DNA of 64,000 nucleotides from Nostoc parmelioides FACHB-3921 (lineage in GTDB: Bacteria; Cyanobacteriota; Cyanobacteriia; Cyanobacteriales; Nostocaceae). Below, in pieces: positions 52,700 to 63,302 of the stretch; position 1 is the stretch's first letter, and each line of letters opens with the position of its first letter. The stretch lies in NCBI RefSeq assembly GCF_014696625.1, contig NZ_JACJQL010000004.1:62001-126000 (forward strand). Direction: 5' to 3'. The notes beneath the pieces are model-generated. The model ran no database searches and had not been told where the DNA came from. It saw only the letters and a list, made by a program, of their open reading frames with translations. The position numbers and the translations under genes are program-made.

Positions 52700-55600
52700 A
52701 TGGCAACCGAACAGTTAACTAGAGAAAGCGATGAATTGGACTTAAAACAGCTATTAAAAACTTTAACTGCTGTCAAAAAGGGTGATTTTTCTGCTCGGAT
52801 GCCCATAGACCAAACAGGTGTAGCTGGTAAGATAGCCGATACGCTGAACGATATTATTGACCAGAATGAGCGCATGGCAGTAGAGCTAAAGCGCATTAGC
52901 AATGTTGTAGGCAAAGAAGGCAAGATTACTGAACGCGCTTCTTTGGGAAATGTGCGTGGTTCTTGGTCAGATAGTGTTAATTCTGTCAATACTCTGATTA
53001 CAGATTTAGTCCAGCCGACAGCAGAAACTACGCGGGTAATTCGGGCTGTAGCTAATGGGGATTTATCACAAACGATCGCCACAGAAATTGATGGTAGACC
53101 CCTAAAAGGTGAATTTCGCCAAACAGCCAATATTGTTAACACGATGGTGACAAGGCTGAGTTCCTTTGCGGGTGAGGTGACGCGGGTAGCCAGGGAAGTG
53201 GGAACTGAGGGGAAACTAGGGGTGCAAGCCGAAGTCCAAGGTGTGGCAGGGACTTGGAAGGATTTGACCGATAATGTGAATTTGATGGCGGGGAACCTGA
53301 CAGGACAGGTGCGGAATATTGCGGAAGTGGCGACGGCCATCGCTAATGGTGACTTATCGAAGAAAATTACTGTAGATGTGAAGGGGGAAATTCTGGAGTT
53401 GAAAAACACCGTCAATACAATGGTGGATCAACTGAACTCCTTTGCATCAGAAGTTACACGGGTGGCGCGGGAAGTAGGGACGGAAGGGAAGTTAGGCGTA
53501 CAAGCAGAAGTCAGAGGGGTGGCGGGGACTTGGAAGGATTTGACTGATAATGTCAACCTGATGGCGGGGAACCTGACAGCCCAGGTAAGGAATATTGCCG
53601 AGGTGACAACGGCTGTAGCTAATGGCGACTTGTCGAAGAAAATTACAGTCAATGTCAAAGGTGAAATTTTGGAGTTGAAAAACACCGTCAATATCATGGT
53701 GGATCAACTTAATTCCTTTGCATCAGAAGTTACCAGGGTAGCGCGGGAGGTGGGCGCAGAAGGAAAATTAGGCGGTCAAGCAGAAGTCCGAGGCGTGGCG
53801 GGTACGTGGAAGGACTTGACTGATAGCGTCAATTTCATGGCGGGGAGTTTGACAGCGCAGGTAAGAAATATTGCGGAAGTGACGACGGCGGTAGCTACTG
53901 GCGATTTGTCGAAGAAAATCACTGTGGATGTGAAGGGCGAAATTTTGGAGTTGAAAAACACCATCAATACAATGGTGGATCAACTTAATTCTTTTGCCTC
54001 AGAAGTTACAAGAGTGGCGCGGGAAGTAGGGACGGAGGGGAAACTAGGCGTACAGGCAGAAGTCCGAGGGGTGGCGGGTACGTGGAAAGACTTGACTGAT
54101 AATGTGAATTTGATGGCGGGGAATCTGACGGGACAGGTGCGGAATATTGCGGAAGTTGCGACAGCGATCGCCAATGGTGACTTATCGAAGAAAATCACTG
54201 TGGATGTGAAGGGCGAAATTTTTGAGTTGAAAAACACCATCAATATCATGGTGGATCAACTGAGTTCCTTTGCATCGGAAGTTACACGAGTGGCGCGGGA
54301 AGTAGGCAGCGAAGGGAAGTTGGGTGTACAAGCCGATGTTAGGGGTGTGGCGGGTACGTGGAAGGACTTGACTGATAGCGTCAATTTTATGGCGGGGAGT
54401 TTGACGGCGCAGGTAAGAAATATTGCCGAAGTGACGACGGCGGTAGCGACTGGCGACTTATCGAAAAAAATCACCGTCGATGTGAAGGGCGAAATTCTCG
54501 AATTAAAAAACACCGTCAACACGATGGTAGATCAACTCAACTCCTTTGCTTCGGAAGTCACCAGGGTAGCGCGGGAGGTGGGAACAGAAGGGAAATTGGG
54601 TGTACAAGCAGAGGTGAAGGGTGTAGCGGGGACGTGGAAGGACTTGACTGATAGCGTCAATTTTATGGCGGGGAGTTTGACAGCCCAGGTAAGAAACATT
54701 GCGGAAGTGACGACGGCGGTAGCCAATGGCGACTTGTCGAAGAAAATTACCGTGGATGTGAAAGGGGAAATTTTAGAGTTGAAAAACACTATTAATACAA
54801 TGGTGGATCAACTCAATTCCTTCGCCTCAGAAGTGACAAGGGTAGCGCGGGAGGTAGGTAGCGAGGGGAAATTGGGTGTACAAGCCTACGTCCGGGGTGT
54901 GGGCGGCACGTGGAAAGATTTGACAGATAACGTCAACTCAATGGCAGGGAACCTCACCGCCCAGGTCAGAAATATTGCGGAAGTCACGAAGGCGGTAGCC
55001 AATGGCGATCTGTCGAAGAAAATCACCGTGGATGTGAAAGGGGAAATCCTCGACTTAAAGAACACTATTAATACAATGGTGGATCAACTCAGTTCTTTTG
55101 CCTCAGAGGTGACGCGGGTAGCGCGGGAGGTGGGAACCGAGGGCAAATTAGGCGGTCAAGCCTTGGTGCAAGGTGTGGCGGGGACGTGGAAGGATTTGAC
55201 AGATAATGTCAACTCAATGGCGGGGAATCTCACAGCCCAAGTCCGGGGTATTGCCAGAGTGGTGACGGCGGTGGCGAATGGCGACTTGAAACGTAAACTG
55301 ATGTTAGATGCTAAGGGAGAAATTGAAACCTTGGCGGAGACAATTAACGAAATGATTGATACCCTAGCCACCTTTGCCAATCAGGTAACAACAGTGGCGC
55401 GGGAAGTGGGGATAGAAGGAAAATTGGGCGGTCAAGCCAAGGTTCCAGGGGCGGCGGGGACGTGGAAAGATTTGACCGACAACGTAAATGAACTAGCGGC
55501 TACCCTCACCACCCAATTAAGAGCGATCGCCGAAGTGGCTACAGCCGTCACCAAGGGCGATTTAACTCGTTCCATTGCTGTAGAAGCCCAAGGAGAAGTG

Positions 55601-58498
55601 GCAATTCTCAAAGACAACATCAACCAGATGATTGCCAATCTGCGGGAAACAACCCAGAAAAACACCGAACAAGATTGGTTAAAGACCAACCTTGCCAAAT
55701 TCACCCGAATGCTGCAAGGTCAGCGCGACTTAGAAACCGTATCCAAACTAATTCTCTCCGAACTTGCACCACTGGTAGGCGCACAACACGGCGTATTCTA
55801 CTTAATGGAAGGGGCAGAAAATCAAAGCTACCTACAACTACTCAGCACCTATGCTTACCGAGAACGCAAACATCTAGCTAACCGCTTCCAATTAGGTGAG
55901 GGTTTAGTTGGACAATGTGCTTTAGAAAAAGAGCGAATTTTGCTAACAGAAGTACCGAGTGATTATGTGAAAATTAGTTCTGGTTTAGGCGAAGCCAACC
56001 CCCTCAATGCAGTAGTGTTACCAGTATTATTTGAAGGACAAGTCACGGCGGTGATTGAACTAGCCTCCTTCCGCCGCTTTAGTGAGATTCATTTGACATT
56101 CTTCGACCAACTCACCGAAAGTATTGCGATCGTCCTCAACACCATCGCCGCCTCGATGCGTACCGAAGAATTACTCAAACAATCCCAATCCCTCGCCGAG
56201 GAACTACAAACCCAGCAAAGCGAACTCCGCGAAACCAACAAGCGACTAGAACAACAAGCCCAATCACTCAAAGCTTCGGAAGATTTACTACGGGGACAGC
56301 AAGAAGAACTACAGCAAACCAACGCTGAGTTAGAAGAGAAAGCAGAATTGTTAGCTATACAGAAAAAAGAAGTTGAACGGAAGAATCGAGAAATTGAACA
56401 AGCGAGACGGTCTTTAGAAGAGAAAGCCGAACAACTCGCCCTGTCATCCCGATATAAATCCGAATTTTTGGCGAATATGTCCCATGAACTGCGGACACCT
56501 TTAAATAGCTTATTAATATTGGCGAAATTGTTGACTGATAACGTCGATGGTAATTTGACAGCTAAACAAGTCGAATATAGCCAAACAATTTACTCAGCCG
56601 GCAATGAACTATTAGCCTTAATTAACGATATTTTGGATCTAGCCAAAATCGAATCGGGAACTATGTCCATCCATGCGACCCCAATTCCCTTGTCAGAGTT
56701 GGCTGAACAAATTGAACGCGGCTTTGGGCAAATAGCGCAAAATAAAGGACTGACTTTTGCAGTCGAATTAGCCCCTGAGTTACCAACCACTGTTAATACA
56801 GATATCAAACGCCTACAACAGGTGTTAAAGAATCTCCTCTCCAACGCCTTTAAATTTACAGAACGTGGAGAAGTCCGCCTCAGAATTGAAGTAGCCAAGC
56901 CAGGATGGAATTCCAACCAACAACCTTTTAACTCTGCTCAAAATGTCATTGCTTTTGCTGTGAGTGATACAGGTATTGGTATTGCAGCCGATAAGCAAAA
57001 GATTATCTTTGAAGCATTCCAGCAAGCTGATGGTACAACTAGCCGCAAATACGGCGGAACAGGTCTAGGGTTATCTATTAGTCGAGAAATTGCTCATCTT
57101 TTGGGTGGTGAAATCAAACTTACTAGCCATCCTGGTCAAGGTAGTACATTTACCTTCTATTTACCGCAATTTAGTGCTGAATCTACGCAGATTCACGCAG
57201 GCGCAATGAATCGGTTTGGTGGTGAATCTACGCTGACCAATGCAGACGCGATGAATCGCGTCTCTACAGGGTACGGGTCAATGCTTCTTGACGATCGCAC
57301 TACAATTACCAATCCATCCGCAGATAATAACATTCTCCTAATTATTGAGGATGATGTTAATTTTGCCCGTATCTTAGTAGATATGGCACGACAACATGGT
57401 TTCCAGGTACTAAGCGCTCAAAGTGGTACAGCCGGACTGAAACTAGCCAAGGACTTTCAGCCAATGGCGATTTTACTCGATATCCGCTTACCAGAAATGG
57501 ATGGTTGGACAGTCCTAGACCGTTTGAAACATGACCCCACAACCCGCCATATTCCCGTACACATCATGACCGTGGAGGAAGGAAGGCAACGGGGTTTACA
57601 ATTAGGAGCGATCGCCTATTTACAAAAACCAGTCACCAGTGAAGCTATATCCGAAGCCTTAGACAAAATTAGAGGTTTCGTAGAACGTCGGGTGAAGAAT
57701 TTGTTGGTGGTTGAAGATGACGAACTACAACGCCAAAGCATTGTGGAACTTATTGGTAATAGCGATGTAGCCACAGTTGCCGTCGGTACAGGTGCAGCAG
57801 CCTTAGAAGCCATTCGTACTCAGCAATTTGATTGCTTAGTCCTCGATTTAGGTTTACCTGACATGACAGGTTTTGAACTCATGGAACAGATTAAGCGAGA
57901 AGCCAATGGCGCAACCTTACCAATTATTGTGTACACCGGCAGAGAAATTAGTAAAACCCAAGAAACAGAACTCAGACGGATTGCTGAGACGATTATCGTC
58001 AAAGATGTGCGATCGCCCGAACGTCTCCTAGATGAAACCGCCTTATTCCTCCACCGCGTCCAAGCAAACTTACCCACACCTAAACGCCAAATCCTCGAAC
58101 AACTGCATTCTCAAGATTATTCCTTAGTTGGTAAAAAAGTCCTGATTGTAGACGACGATGTCCGCAACATCTTCGCCCTCACCAGTATGCTGGAACGCTA
58201 CCAAATGCAGGTAATATATGCTGAAAATGGCAGAGAAGGAATTAGCTTATTAGAGAATACGCCAGATATTGACGTGGTGTTAATGGATGTAATGATGCCC
58301 GAAATGGACGGTTACGAAACCATGCAGCTAATTCGCCAACAAGAGCAATTTAGAGCCTTGCCAATTATTGCCCTCACCGCCAAAGCCATGCAAGGCGATC
58401 GCGATCAGTGCATCGAGGCCGGTGCTTCTGACTACATTGCTAAACCAGTAGATACAGAACAGCTACTGTCTCTATTGCGAGTTTGGTTATACCGTTGA
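52700..58498 (+). CDS. Poly-HAMP hybrid histidine kinase with three receiver domains
   Basis: A 1932-residue soluble protein. Residues about 15-975 are a tandem array of HAMP-type modules with a 92-residue period (nine [14 protein letters not shown] units plus diverged ends). Then GAF (about 1000-1150), a long coiled coil (about 1155-1245), HisKA with His1262, HATPase_c ([21 protein letters not shown]), and receivers with Asp1594, Asp1716 and Asp1863. The repeat module ([16 protein letters not shown]...[11 protein letters not shown]) is strikingly like that of fungal group III osmosensing kinases (Nik1/Os1 type). No membrane helix, so it senses in the cytoplasm. No HPt domain. The linker between kinase and REC1 contains a dispersed DNA repeat. 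Confidence 0.93.
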   Translation: MATEQLTRESDELDLKQLLKTLTAVKKGDFSARMPIDQTGVAGKIADTLNDIIDQNERMAVELKRISNVVGKEGKITERASLGNVRGSWSDSVNSVNTLITDLVQPTAETTRVIRAVANGDLSQTIATEIDGRPLKGEFRQTANIVNTMVTRLSSFAGEVTRVAREVGTEGKLGVQAEVQGVAGTWKDLTDNVNLMAGNLTGQVRNIAEVATAIANGDLSKKITVDVKGEILELKNTVNTMVDQLNSFASEVTRVAREVGTEGKLGVQAEVRGVAGTWKDLTDNVNLMAGNLTAQVRNIAEVTTAVANGDLSKKITVNVKGEILELKNTVNIMVDQLNSFASEVTRVAREVGAEGKLGGQAEVRGVAGTWKDLTDSVNFMAGSLTAQVRNIAEVTTAVATGDLSKKITVDVKGEILELKNTINTMVDQLNSFASEVTRVAREVGTEGKLGVQAEVRGVAGTWKDLTDNVNLMAGNLTGQVRNIAEVATAIANGDLSKKITVDVKGEIFELKNTINIMVDQLSSFASEVTRVAREVGSEGKLGVQADVRGVAGTWKDLTDSVNFMAGSLTAQVRNIAEVTTAVATGDLSKKITVDVKGEILELKNTVNTMVDQLNSFASEVTRVAREVGTEGKLGVQAEVKGVAGTWKDLTDSVNFMAGSLTAQVRNIAEVTTAVANGDLSKKITVDVKGEILELKNTINTMVDQLNSFASEVTRVAREVGSEGKLGVQAYVRGVGGTWKDLTDNVNSMAGNLTAQVRNIAEVTKAVANGDLSKKITVDVKGEILDLKNTINTMVDQLSSFASEVTRVAREVGTEGKLGGQALVQGVAGTWKDLTDNVNSMAGNLTAQVRGIARVVTAVANGDLKRKLMLDAKGEIETLAETINEMIDTLATFANQVTTVAREVGIEGKLGGQAKVPGAAGTWKDLTDNVNELAATLTTQLRAIAEVATAVTKGDLTRSIAVEAQGEVAILKDNINQMIANLRETTQKNTEQDWLKTNLAKFTRMLQGQRDLETVSKLILSELAPLVGAQHGVFYLMEGAENQSYLQLLSTYAYRERKHLANRFQLGEGLVGQCALEKERILLTEVPSDYVKISSGLGEANPLNAVVLPVLFEGQVTAVIELASFRRFSEIHLTFFDQLTESIAIVLNTIAASMRTEELLKQSQSLAEELQTQQSELRETNKRLEQQAQSLKASEDLLRGQQEELQQTNAELEEKAELLAIQKKEVERKNREIEQARRSLEEKAEQLALSSRYKSEFLANMSHELRTPLNSLLILAKLLTDNVDGNLTAKQVEYSQTIYSAGNELLALINDILDLAKIESGTMSIHATPIPLSELAEQIERGFGQIAQNKGLTFAVELAPELPTTVNTDIKRLQQVLKNLLSNAFKFTERGEVRLRIEVAKPGWNSNQQPFNSAQNVIAFAVSDTGIGIAADKQKIIFEAFQQADGTTSRKYGGTGLGLSISREIAHLLGGEIKLTSHPGQGSTFTFYLPQFSAESTQIHAGAMNRFGGESTLTNADAMNRVSTGYGSMLLDDRTTITNPSADNNILLIIEDDVNFARILVDMARQHGFQVLSAQSGTAGLKLAKDFQPMAILLDIRLPEMDGWTVLDRLKHDPTTRHIPVHIMTVEEGRQRGLQLGAIAYLQKPVTSEAISEALDKIRGFVERRVKNLLVVEDDELQRQSIVELIGNSDVATVAVGTGAAALEAIRTQQFDCLVLDLGLPDMTGFELMEQIKREANGATLPIIVYTGREISKTQETELRRIAETIIVKDVRSPERLLDETALFLHRVQANLPTPKRQILEQLHSQDYSLVGKKVLIVDDDVRNIFALTSMLERYQMQVIYAENGREGISLLENTPDIDVVLMDVMMPEMDGYETMQLIRQQEQFRALPIIALTAKAMQGDRDQCIEAGASDYIAKPVDTEQLLSLLRVWLYR
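53152..55620 (+). repeat. 276-base tandem coding repeat (nine units)
   Basis: Equivalent TCCTTTGC...GAAGT positions recur at about 53161, 53437, 53713, 53989, 54265, 54541, 54817, 55093 and 55369, a strict 276-base spacing that encodes one 92-residue double-HAMP unit. Inner units are near-identical at DNA level and the last ones are diverged, suggesting recent internal duplication or gene conversion in the centre. Confidence 0.92.
57244..57267 (+). repeat. Dispersed palindromic repeat inside a coding sequence
   Basis: Contains the palindrome gacgcgatgaatcgcgtc plus tctac. It is a perfect 24-base reverse-complement match to the intergenic sequence at 63089-63112. Here it is read in frame and encodes a short linker stretch between kinase and first receiver. 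Confidence 0.85.
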
Positions 58499-58984
58499 CG
58501 ACAGAGTTTGTCCCTGTATAACTAAAACTGAGCAATGAGCATGATGTAATACGTAATTACTCACACTACCTAATAAAAACTCACTAAGTCCAGCACGGCC
58601 ACGCCGACCAACCATAATTAGGTCAGCCGACCAGCTACGGGCTATTTCACATATTGTCCGACCTGGGTCACCCATCTTTTGGGTAAATCCAGCTTTCACA
58701 CCTATATTAATAGCTGCGTCGGTGAGCGATCGCAACCACTCTAGTTTTTCCTGTTTAAGTTTTTCCCAATGCTGGATATAGTTATCCATTGATTCTGTTT
58801 GCCAACCTGGATAAGTAGTATCTGGTTGCAAAAATATCGGAGTAATATAGGGGTCTTCCACAGGAGATATAACGTGCAGCAACATGATTTCAGCGTTGCT
58901 TGCTTTGGCTAAATTTACACCCTGCTCAAAAATATATTGCCCTATCTCAGAGTTTTCTACTGCTACCAAAATTTTCTGATACAT
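58487..58984 (-). CDS. Universal stress protein (UspA family)
   Basis: A 165-residue protein from ATG 58984 ([15 protein letters not shown]). ATP-binding Usp signature G-2x-G-9x-G-S is present as [17 protein letters not shown] near the C-terminus, with the N-terminal VAVENSE loop and HVISP. Such proteins bind ATP and help survive stress; the exact role is unknown. The frame extends to 59008 without benefit. It is convergent with the poly-HAMP kinase gene and overlaps its end by 12 bases. One isolated TGTTGAC unit lies just upstream of the start. Confidence 0.9.
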   Translation of the reverse strand: MYQKILVAVENSEIGQYIFEQGVNLAKASNAEIMLLHVISPVEDPYITPIFLQPDTTYPGWQTESMDNYIQHWEKLKQEKLEWLRSLTDAAINIGVKAGFTQKMGDPGRTICEIARSWSADLIMVGRRGRAGLSEFLLGSVSNYVLHHAHCSVLVIQGQTLSSTV

Positions 58985-59042
58985 AATATATAGCTGTTGA
59001 CCGAACAAAAAAAGGATACAAGCCCCCGGATTTATCTGTGGG

Positions 59043-59176
59043 ATCTTTAATTTTGAATTTTGAATTTTAAATTTTGAATTTTGAATTGGAGCGACTTGAC
59101 AGACTAGAAAGCCTTGTGTGGTCAGTACGTAGGGTGGGCAATACCCACCACCATAATAAGGTGGGCATTGCTACGT
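59043..59176. repeat. TTTTGAA heptamers and GGTGGGC palindromic repeat
   Basis: TTTTGAA units at 59047-59086, then acgtagggtgggcaatacccacc...ggtgggcattgctacgt at 59127-59176, which is both internally palindromic and framed by acgtag/ctacgt. A close relative of the latter lies at 63191-63244. Confidence 0.85.
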
Positions 59177-59210
59177 GTATTTCAAAAAGTATGAACCCTA
59201 TCGGAAAACC

Positions 59211-59702
59211 CTAAATTTCCGCACCCGCTTTTGCTTCAGCACCCATTGGGGAAACGTAATCGCGGAAAAGAGTAATCTGCTGTTCAAAACCTAAGCCTTT
59301 GATTCCTTCCAACAGTTCTTGGGATTCTGAAGACAGTGTATAACCGGCAGGAAAAGGAACTATAGTTGCATTTTCCATACCTTGAGATAAAAGATACCAA
59401 AACAGCAGCTTAGTGGTATCACCCAGAGAGCCGTATTCGCGGCTGAGTTGGTTATCTACACGCCGAATTAAGTCGCGTTGTAGTTGCAATTGCTGTTCAT
59501 GATTCAATTCTTTGACTTGATTAAATAAACCTTCGGCAATTGCTGGGGAAACGGTGCTAGCGCCAGGGGCTGCTGGTGTAATTGCGCCGCCCATTTCCTT
59601 GTAGATAAACCAAAACAAAGCCAATTGTTCGTCTACATCCAATTTTTGCCATGATTGGACATACTTACGAATAGTGGGATCGCCTGTTTGTGTAAAAGTC
59701 AT
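59211..59702 (-). CDS. Helical carotenoid protein (OCP N-terminal-domain homologue)
   Basis: A 163-residue free-standing Carot_N domain, the helical half of orange carotenoid protein, without the NTF2-like C-terminal domain. LALFWFIYKEMG and FWYLLSQGMENATIVPFPAGY carry the aromatic residues that line the carotenoid tunnel. Such HCPs bind a keto-carotenoid and quench singlet oxygen and, in some paralogues, phycobilisome energy. Several HCP paralogues occur in Nostoc; I cannot tell the clade from the sequence alone. A C-terminal-domain partner gene is not adjacent. ATG 59702 is clear. Single gene. Confidence 0.92.
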   Translation of the reverse strand: MTFTQTGDPTIRKYVQSWQKLDVDEQLALFWFIYKEMGGAITPAAPGASTVSPAIAEGLFNQVKELNHEQQLQLQRDLIRRVDNQLSREYGSLGDTTKLLFWYLLSQGMENATIVPFPAGYTLSSESQELLEGIKGLGFEQQITLFRDYVSPMGAEAKAGAEI

Positions 59703-59839
59703 AATGATTACGATTGCTATGAACGAATGTCATTAGCAACCGTAACAAACACAAATTAGGTGTTTAACCCTACTCAGGACATAAGTAACTCGACCAAAAA
59801 GAAGAATAATTCAGGAAACTATCAAATTTTCCTCATACT

Positions 59840-60538
59840 TCAGCGCTGAATAGTGTTGGCTGACTGGTTAAATAACAAGTTTCGAGACTTTTCAATATCT
59901 AACGCCTGATTTTTAAAGGCTTCGGCTTTTTCATAGGCGCGAATGACCGCCGGACGTATTTGAATTGTCTCGAACCAACGTTTGAGATGGGGAAAATTTT
60001 CTAAGTTTTGGCTTTGGCGTTCATAAGGCACAATCCAAGGATAAGCGGCGATATCGGCAATAGAGTATTCACCAGCGACAAACTCTCTATCTGCAAGGCG
60101 TTTATCCAACACTGCATATAAGCGCCCTGTTTCATTGACGTAGCGGTTAATGGCATACTCAATTTTTTCAGGTGCATAACTACTAAAGTGGTGGTTTTGT
60201 CCGGCCATTGGGCCTAGTCCTGCCATTTGCCAGAATAGCCATTGTAGAACCTCTGTACGTCCCCTGATACTTTGGGGAATTAATTTTCCGGTTTTTTCTG
60301 CCAAATACAACAAGATAGCGCCAGACTCAAACACAGAAATCCCTGCACCCCCATCTGCTGGTTCATTGTCAACAATGGCGGGAATGCGATTATTCGGGGA
60401 GATTTTGAGAAATTCTGGCTGGAACTGGTCGCCAGCACCGATATTTATGGGGATGATGTTGTAGGGTAAACCGACTTCTTCTAAGAAGATAGTGATTTTG
60501 TGACCGTTGGGAGTTGTCCAATAGTAAAGGTCAATCAT
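59840..60538 (-). CDS. Glutathione S-transferase (YfcG/Ure2-like)
   Basis: A 232-residue cytosolic protein with an N-terminal thioredoxin-like domain (YYWTTPNGHKITIFLEEVGLPY, then NNRIPAIVD and VFESGAILLYLAE for glutathione binding) and an all-helical C-terminal domain (SIADIAAYPWI, N-capping box). The TPNGxKxxIxLEE opening points to the YfcG/YghU/Ure2p-like group, which has disulfide reductase activity toward glutathionylated or hydroperoxide substrates. Alone in its unit; neighbours in oxidative-stress defence (USP, carotenoid protein) give a loose thematic match. Confidence 0.9.
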   Translation of the reverse strand: MIDLYYWTTPNGHKITIFLEEVGLPYNIIPINIGAGDQFQPEFLKISPNNRIPAIVDNEPADGGAGISVFESGAILLYLAEKTGKLIPQSIRGRTEVLQWLFWQMAGLGPMAGQNHHFSSYAPEKIEYAINRYVNETGRLYAVLDKRLADREFVAGEYSIADIAAYPWIVPYERQSQNLENFPHLKRWFETIQIRPAVIRAYEKAEAFKNQALDIEKSRNLLFNQSANTIQR

Positions 60539-60655
60539 GGTTGTGTCTTTAATTTTGTTAGTTTCTGCACCGATATTTTAAGTGTTTTACTCCTGACTAT
60601 GGCTTTGTCAGGCTGTTATCTTTGATCAGATCAATTACAAGCTAATGAGAACTTG

Positions 60656-61039
60656 ATGATGAGACTGCATTACAACAAAACTTTCAGTTATATGTTCATT
60701 CCCTTAGGGTTATTAAATTTAACTTTCGGTAGCATTCTCCTAGTTAGAGGTCAATTTAGCATTAGCATCATCATTGGAATTATCATTATCTTCTTAGGGT
60801 GGGCATATTGGCATAGGCCTTATATCACTGTCGAAGATAAACAGTTTATTATTCACACACCTTTAGGATGGCCACAACGCGTCTACGGTTACAATGCTCC
60901 TGAAGACGTAAAAATAGCGCACAAGCAGATATTACTCAAACAAGACGGTGAGTGGAAACGCTTACCTATTTCCAAATTAATTATGCAGCCAAAAGATTGG
61001 TTAACGTTGCAAAAGCGATTTGGTGAGGACAGAGGCTAA
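60656..61039 (+). CDS. Small membrane protein of unknown function
   Basis: A 127-residue protein with two hydrophobic helices in the first 50 residues (FIPLGLLNLTFGSILLV; IIIGIIIIFLGWAYW) and a soluble C-terminal beta-rich domain of about 75 residues (PYITVEDKQFIIHTPLGWPQ). The shape resembles PH-like/bPH membrane proteins, which share a two-helix plus small beta domain layout, but I would not assign it. ATG 60656 or 60659 may be used; the TTG at 60653 is less likely. No tightly linked neighbour. Confidence 0.65.
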   Translation: MMRLHYNKTFSYMFIPLGLLNLTFGSILLVRGQFSISIIIGIIIIFLGWAYWHRPYITVEDKQFIIHTPLGWPQRVYGYNAPEDVKIAHKQILLKQDGEWKRLPISKLIMQPKDWLTLQKRFGEDRG

Positions 61040-61164
61040 AGAAGGGAAATATTTTTATCAATGCGATCGCTTCTCATGGATAATTAGGCGATCGCATATT
61101 TTATATCAATAAGTGTAGGGTTGTACAAGTGTACAACCCTACGACGGAATTAATCATGGAACAA

Positions 61165-62526
61165 CTAGACATTTAGTGGCTGTCTATTGCTGGCTAATGC
61201 GTAATTACTTGTAGCGTTGCTATCTTCAAAATTGTTGGCAAATGCTAGCGATTCTTCACCAGTAATCAATCTTGAACCACGTTTGCGGGTGAAGTAGTTC
61301 CACGCCCACTGAATCATGACTAATAGTTTGCTGTCAAACTCAATGAGGAAGTAGATGTGAATTAATAGCCAGAATGCCCATGCAGAGAAGCCTTGCAACT
61401 TGACTAAGCCTAAGTCTACAACGGCTGCATTTTGCCCAATCATCGCTAGGCTACCGTGATCATTATATTTAAAGACTGGCAGAGTTTTACCTTGCAAGCG
61501 TTTTTTAATCAACTTGGCGACGTATTCACCTTCTTGGATGGCGACTGGTGCAACACTAGGAAGAGGTTGACCGTTTTGGTGCGAGAAGTTGGCTAAGTCT
61601 CCCACAACAAAAATATTTTTGTGTCCTTTAATACTTAAGTCTGGTTCTACCATGACTCGTCCGGCGTGATCGCATTCTACCCCGGTTCGTTCGGCTAAAA
61701 CTTTCCCCATCGCCGATGCTTTCACACCTGCTGCCCATAATATAGTCTTGGAGGTTATTGTTTGCAATTCATCGCCTTGCTTAAAGGTAACGATGTCGTT
61801 TTCAATACTTGTCACTCTTGTTTTTGTCTGGACAACCACACCGAACTCTCGCAGAGATGTTGTGGCTGCTTGGGATAATTCTGGTGCAATGTGTGGGAGG
61901 ATGCGATCGCCACCTTGCAATAGTAATATTTTGGTTTCTGAGGTGTCGATGTTGCGGAAATCGTCTTGCAGAGTCTTATATGCTAACTCAGCGATCGCCC
62001 CTGCTAATTCTACTCCTGTAGGGCCACCGCCCACAATTACAAAAGTCAATAAAGCCCGACGTTTTTCGGGGTCAGTTTCTTTTTCTGCGGCTTCAAAGGC
62101 TGTAAAGATGCGGCGACGCATTTCGATAGCATCTTCCACAGTTTTCAAGCCAGGCGCTAATTCTTGCCAATTATCTTTACCAAAATAGGAATGCTTTGCA
62201 CCTGTGGCGACAATTAACGTATCATAATTTACTACTTTATCACTCAGAATAACTTGTTGTGCTTCTGGATTAATATCATTTACTTCTCCTAGCAGCACTC
62301 TTGTATTCTTGCTTTTGCTGAGTACAGATCGCAATGGTGCGGAAATATCAGCAGGTGATAGCGTGCCTGTTGCAACTTGATATAAAAGTGGCTGAAATAA
62401 GTGAAAGTTACGTTTATCGATGAGAGTAACATTTACATTAGCTTTCGCCAGTGCTTTTGCTGCATACAGTCCACCAAAGCCACCACCAACGATTACAACC
62501 TGATGTGGTTCAAGTGAAGCTACCAT
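61165..62526 (-). CDS. Type II NADH dehydrogenase (NDH-2)
   Basis: A 453-residue flavoprotein that passes electrons from NAD(P)H to quinone without proton pumping. FAD site VIVGGGFGGLYAAKAL (11-26), NAD site FVIVGGGPTGVELAGA (about 162-177), and FVVGDLANF for FAD. The C-terminal part (FWLLIHIYFLIEFDSKLLVMIQW) is an amphipathic/hydrophobic membrane anchor, then a polar tail. A second, highly similar gene lies 776 bases upstream in the same orientation. Cyanobacterial NDH-2 proteins are thought to act largely as redox sensors of the quinone pool. ATG 62526 is clear. Confidence 0.93.
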   Translation of the reverse strand: MVASLEPHQVVIVGGGFGGLYAAKALAKANVNVTLIDKRNFHLFQPLLYQVATGTLSPADISAPLRSVLSKSKNTRVLLGEVNDINPEAQQVILSDKVVNYDTLIVATGAKHSYFGKDNWQELAPGLKTVEDAIEMRRRIFTAFEAAEKETDPEKRRALLTFVIVGGGPTGVELAGAIAELAYKTLQDDFRNIDTSETKILLLQGGDRILPHIAPELSQAATTSLREFGVVVQTKTRVTSIENDIVTFKQGDELQTITSKTILWAAGVKASAMGKVLAERTGVECDHAGRVMVEPDLSIKGHKNIFVVGDLANFSHQNGQPLPSVAPVAIQEGEYVAKLIKKRLQGKTLPVFKYNDHGSLAMIGQNAAVVDLGLVKLQGFSAWAFWLLIHIYFLIEFDSKLLVMIQWAWNYFTRKRGSRLITGEESLAFANNFEDSNATSNYALASNRQPLNV

Positions 62527-63088
62527 AATAAAAATTTCCTTGCGTTCAGAGAAATGTAACTATTCTTAATTGATTTGTAACAAAGTTATGAGATTTGTTA
62601 CCGCTTGTTTTGAACAATTGTAAAAATAATTAAATTAATCAAATTTACTATTTACAAGACCTTATGGTCTATCTGTTATATTGAAACTCTTATTTTGTAG
62701 TAATTCTAAAGTTTATCTATTGGGTATACTTGACAAAATCATGTTTAATATTCTTGCCAAAAATATGTTTTTGTTGAGAATAAATCTCTAACTAATTATG
62801 TTGATTAATTGTGAGCGAATACTCTCAAATATATTAAGAAACATATGTAAACGTATAAGCTAAAAATAATTGTGGAATAAGTATTTTGCCTCCATCAAGC
62901 AAGATACCTATTCCACAAATTTCAGGCTAATAAGTAATTAGAAAGAATGAATTACATCTGGGGACTGGGGAATGGGTTAAAAGTTTTATTGTGTCTAGAT
63001 TGTATCATCTATTGATGTCCTAACACTACTGGCGATAGCTATAAAAAGTTATACCAATTTGAAAAAAAATGCGACAAATAAACCATTT

Positions 63089-63112
63089 GTAGAGACGCGA
63101 TTCATCGCGTCT
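63089..63112 (-). repeat. Dispersed palindromic repeat, intergenic copy
   Basis: Exact reverse complement of the 24-base block embedded in the poly-HAMP kinase gene at 57244-57267; core gacgcgattcatcgcgtc is itself palindromic apart from the centre. Confidence 0.85.
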
Positions 63113-63190
63113 TCTTCATCCAAAGGATTCATCGCATCTTCACCTAAGGATGTTTTGCAATCATTAATTGAATTGGTATTAAGTATTTTT

Positions 63191-63244
63191 AGGATGGGTA
63201 TTGCCCCACCAAAACCATAGTAAGGTGGGCATTGCCCACCCTAC
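63191..63244. repeat. GGTGGGCATTGCCCACC palindromic repeat
   Basis: ggatgggtattgccccacc, a spacer aaaaccatagtaa, then ggtgggcattgcccaccctac. Shares order and spacer (accataataa-like) with 59127-59176; shorter relatives lie at 31329-31345 and 38073-38090. Confidence 0.82.
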
Positions 63245-63302
63245 TTTTATCACTTTGGTCACACGGTAACTATTTTAAGCATTACCAATTACCTATTTAA
63301 TC

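Larger units (their letters stand above)
62527..63302. other. Intergenic region between NDH-2 paralogues
   Basis: About 776 bases, no gene. Contains a ctggggactggggaatggg STRR remnant (62958-62976), the 24-base dispersed palindrome (63089-63112) followed by a second attcatcgcatctt, and the GGTGGGC repeat (63191-63244). The AT-rich part nearest 62527 presumably holds the promoter of the downstream NDH-2. Confidence 0.6.

Noticed and set aside
52693..55704. Series of 60-240 codon frames on the minus strand of the poly-HAMP gene
   Set aside because: They repeat with the 276-base period and are the antisense shadow of the HAMP units.
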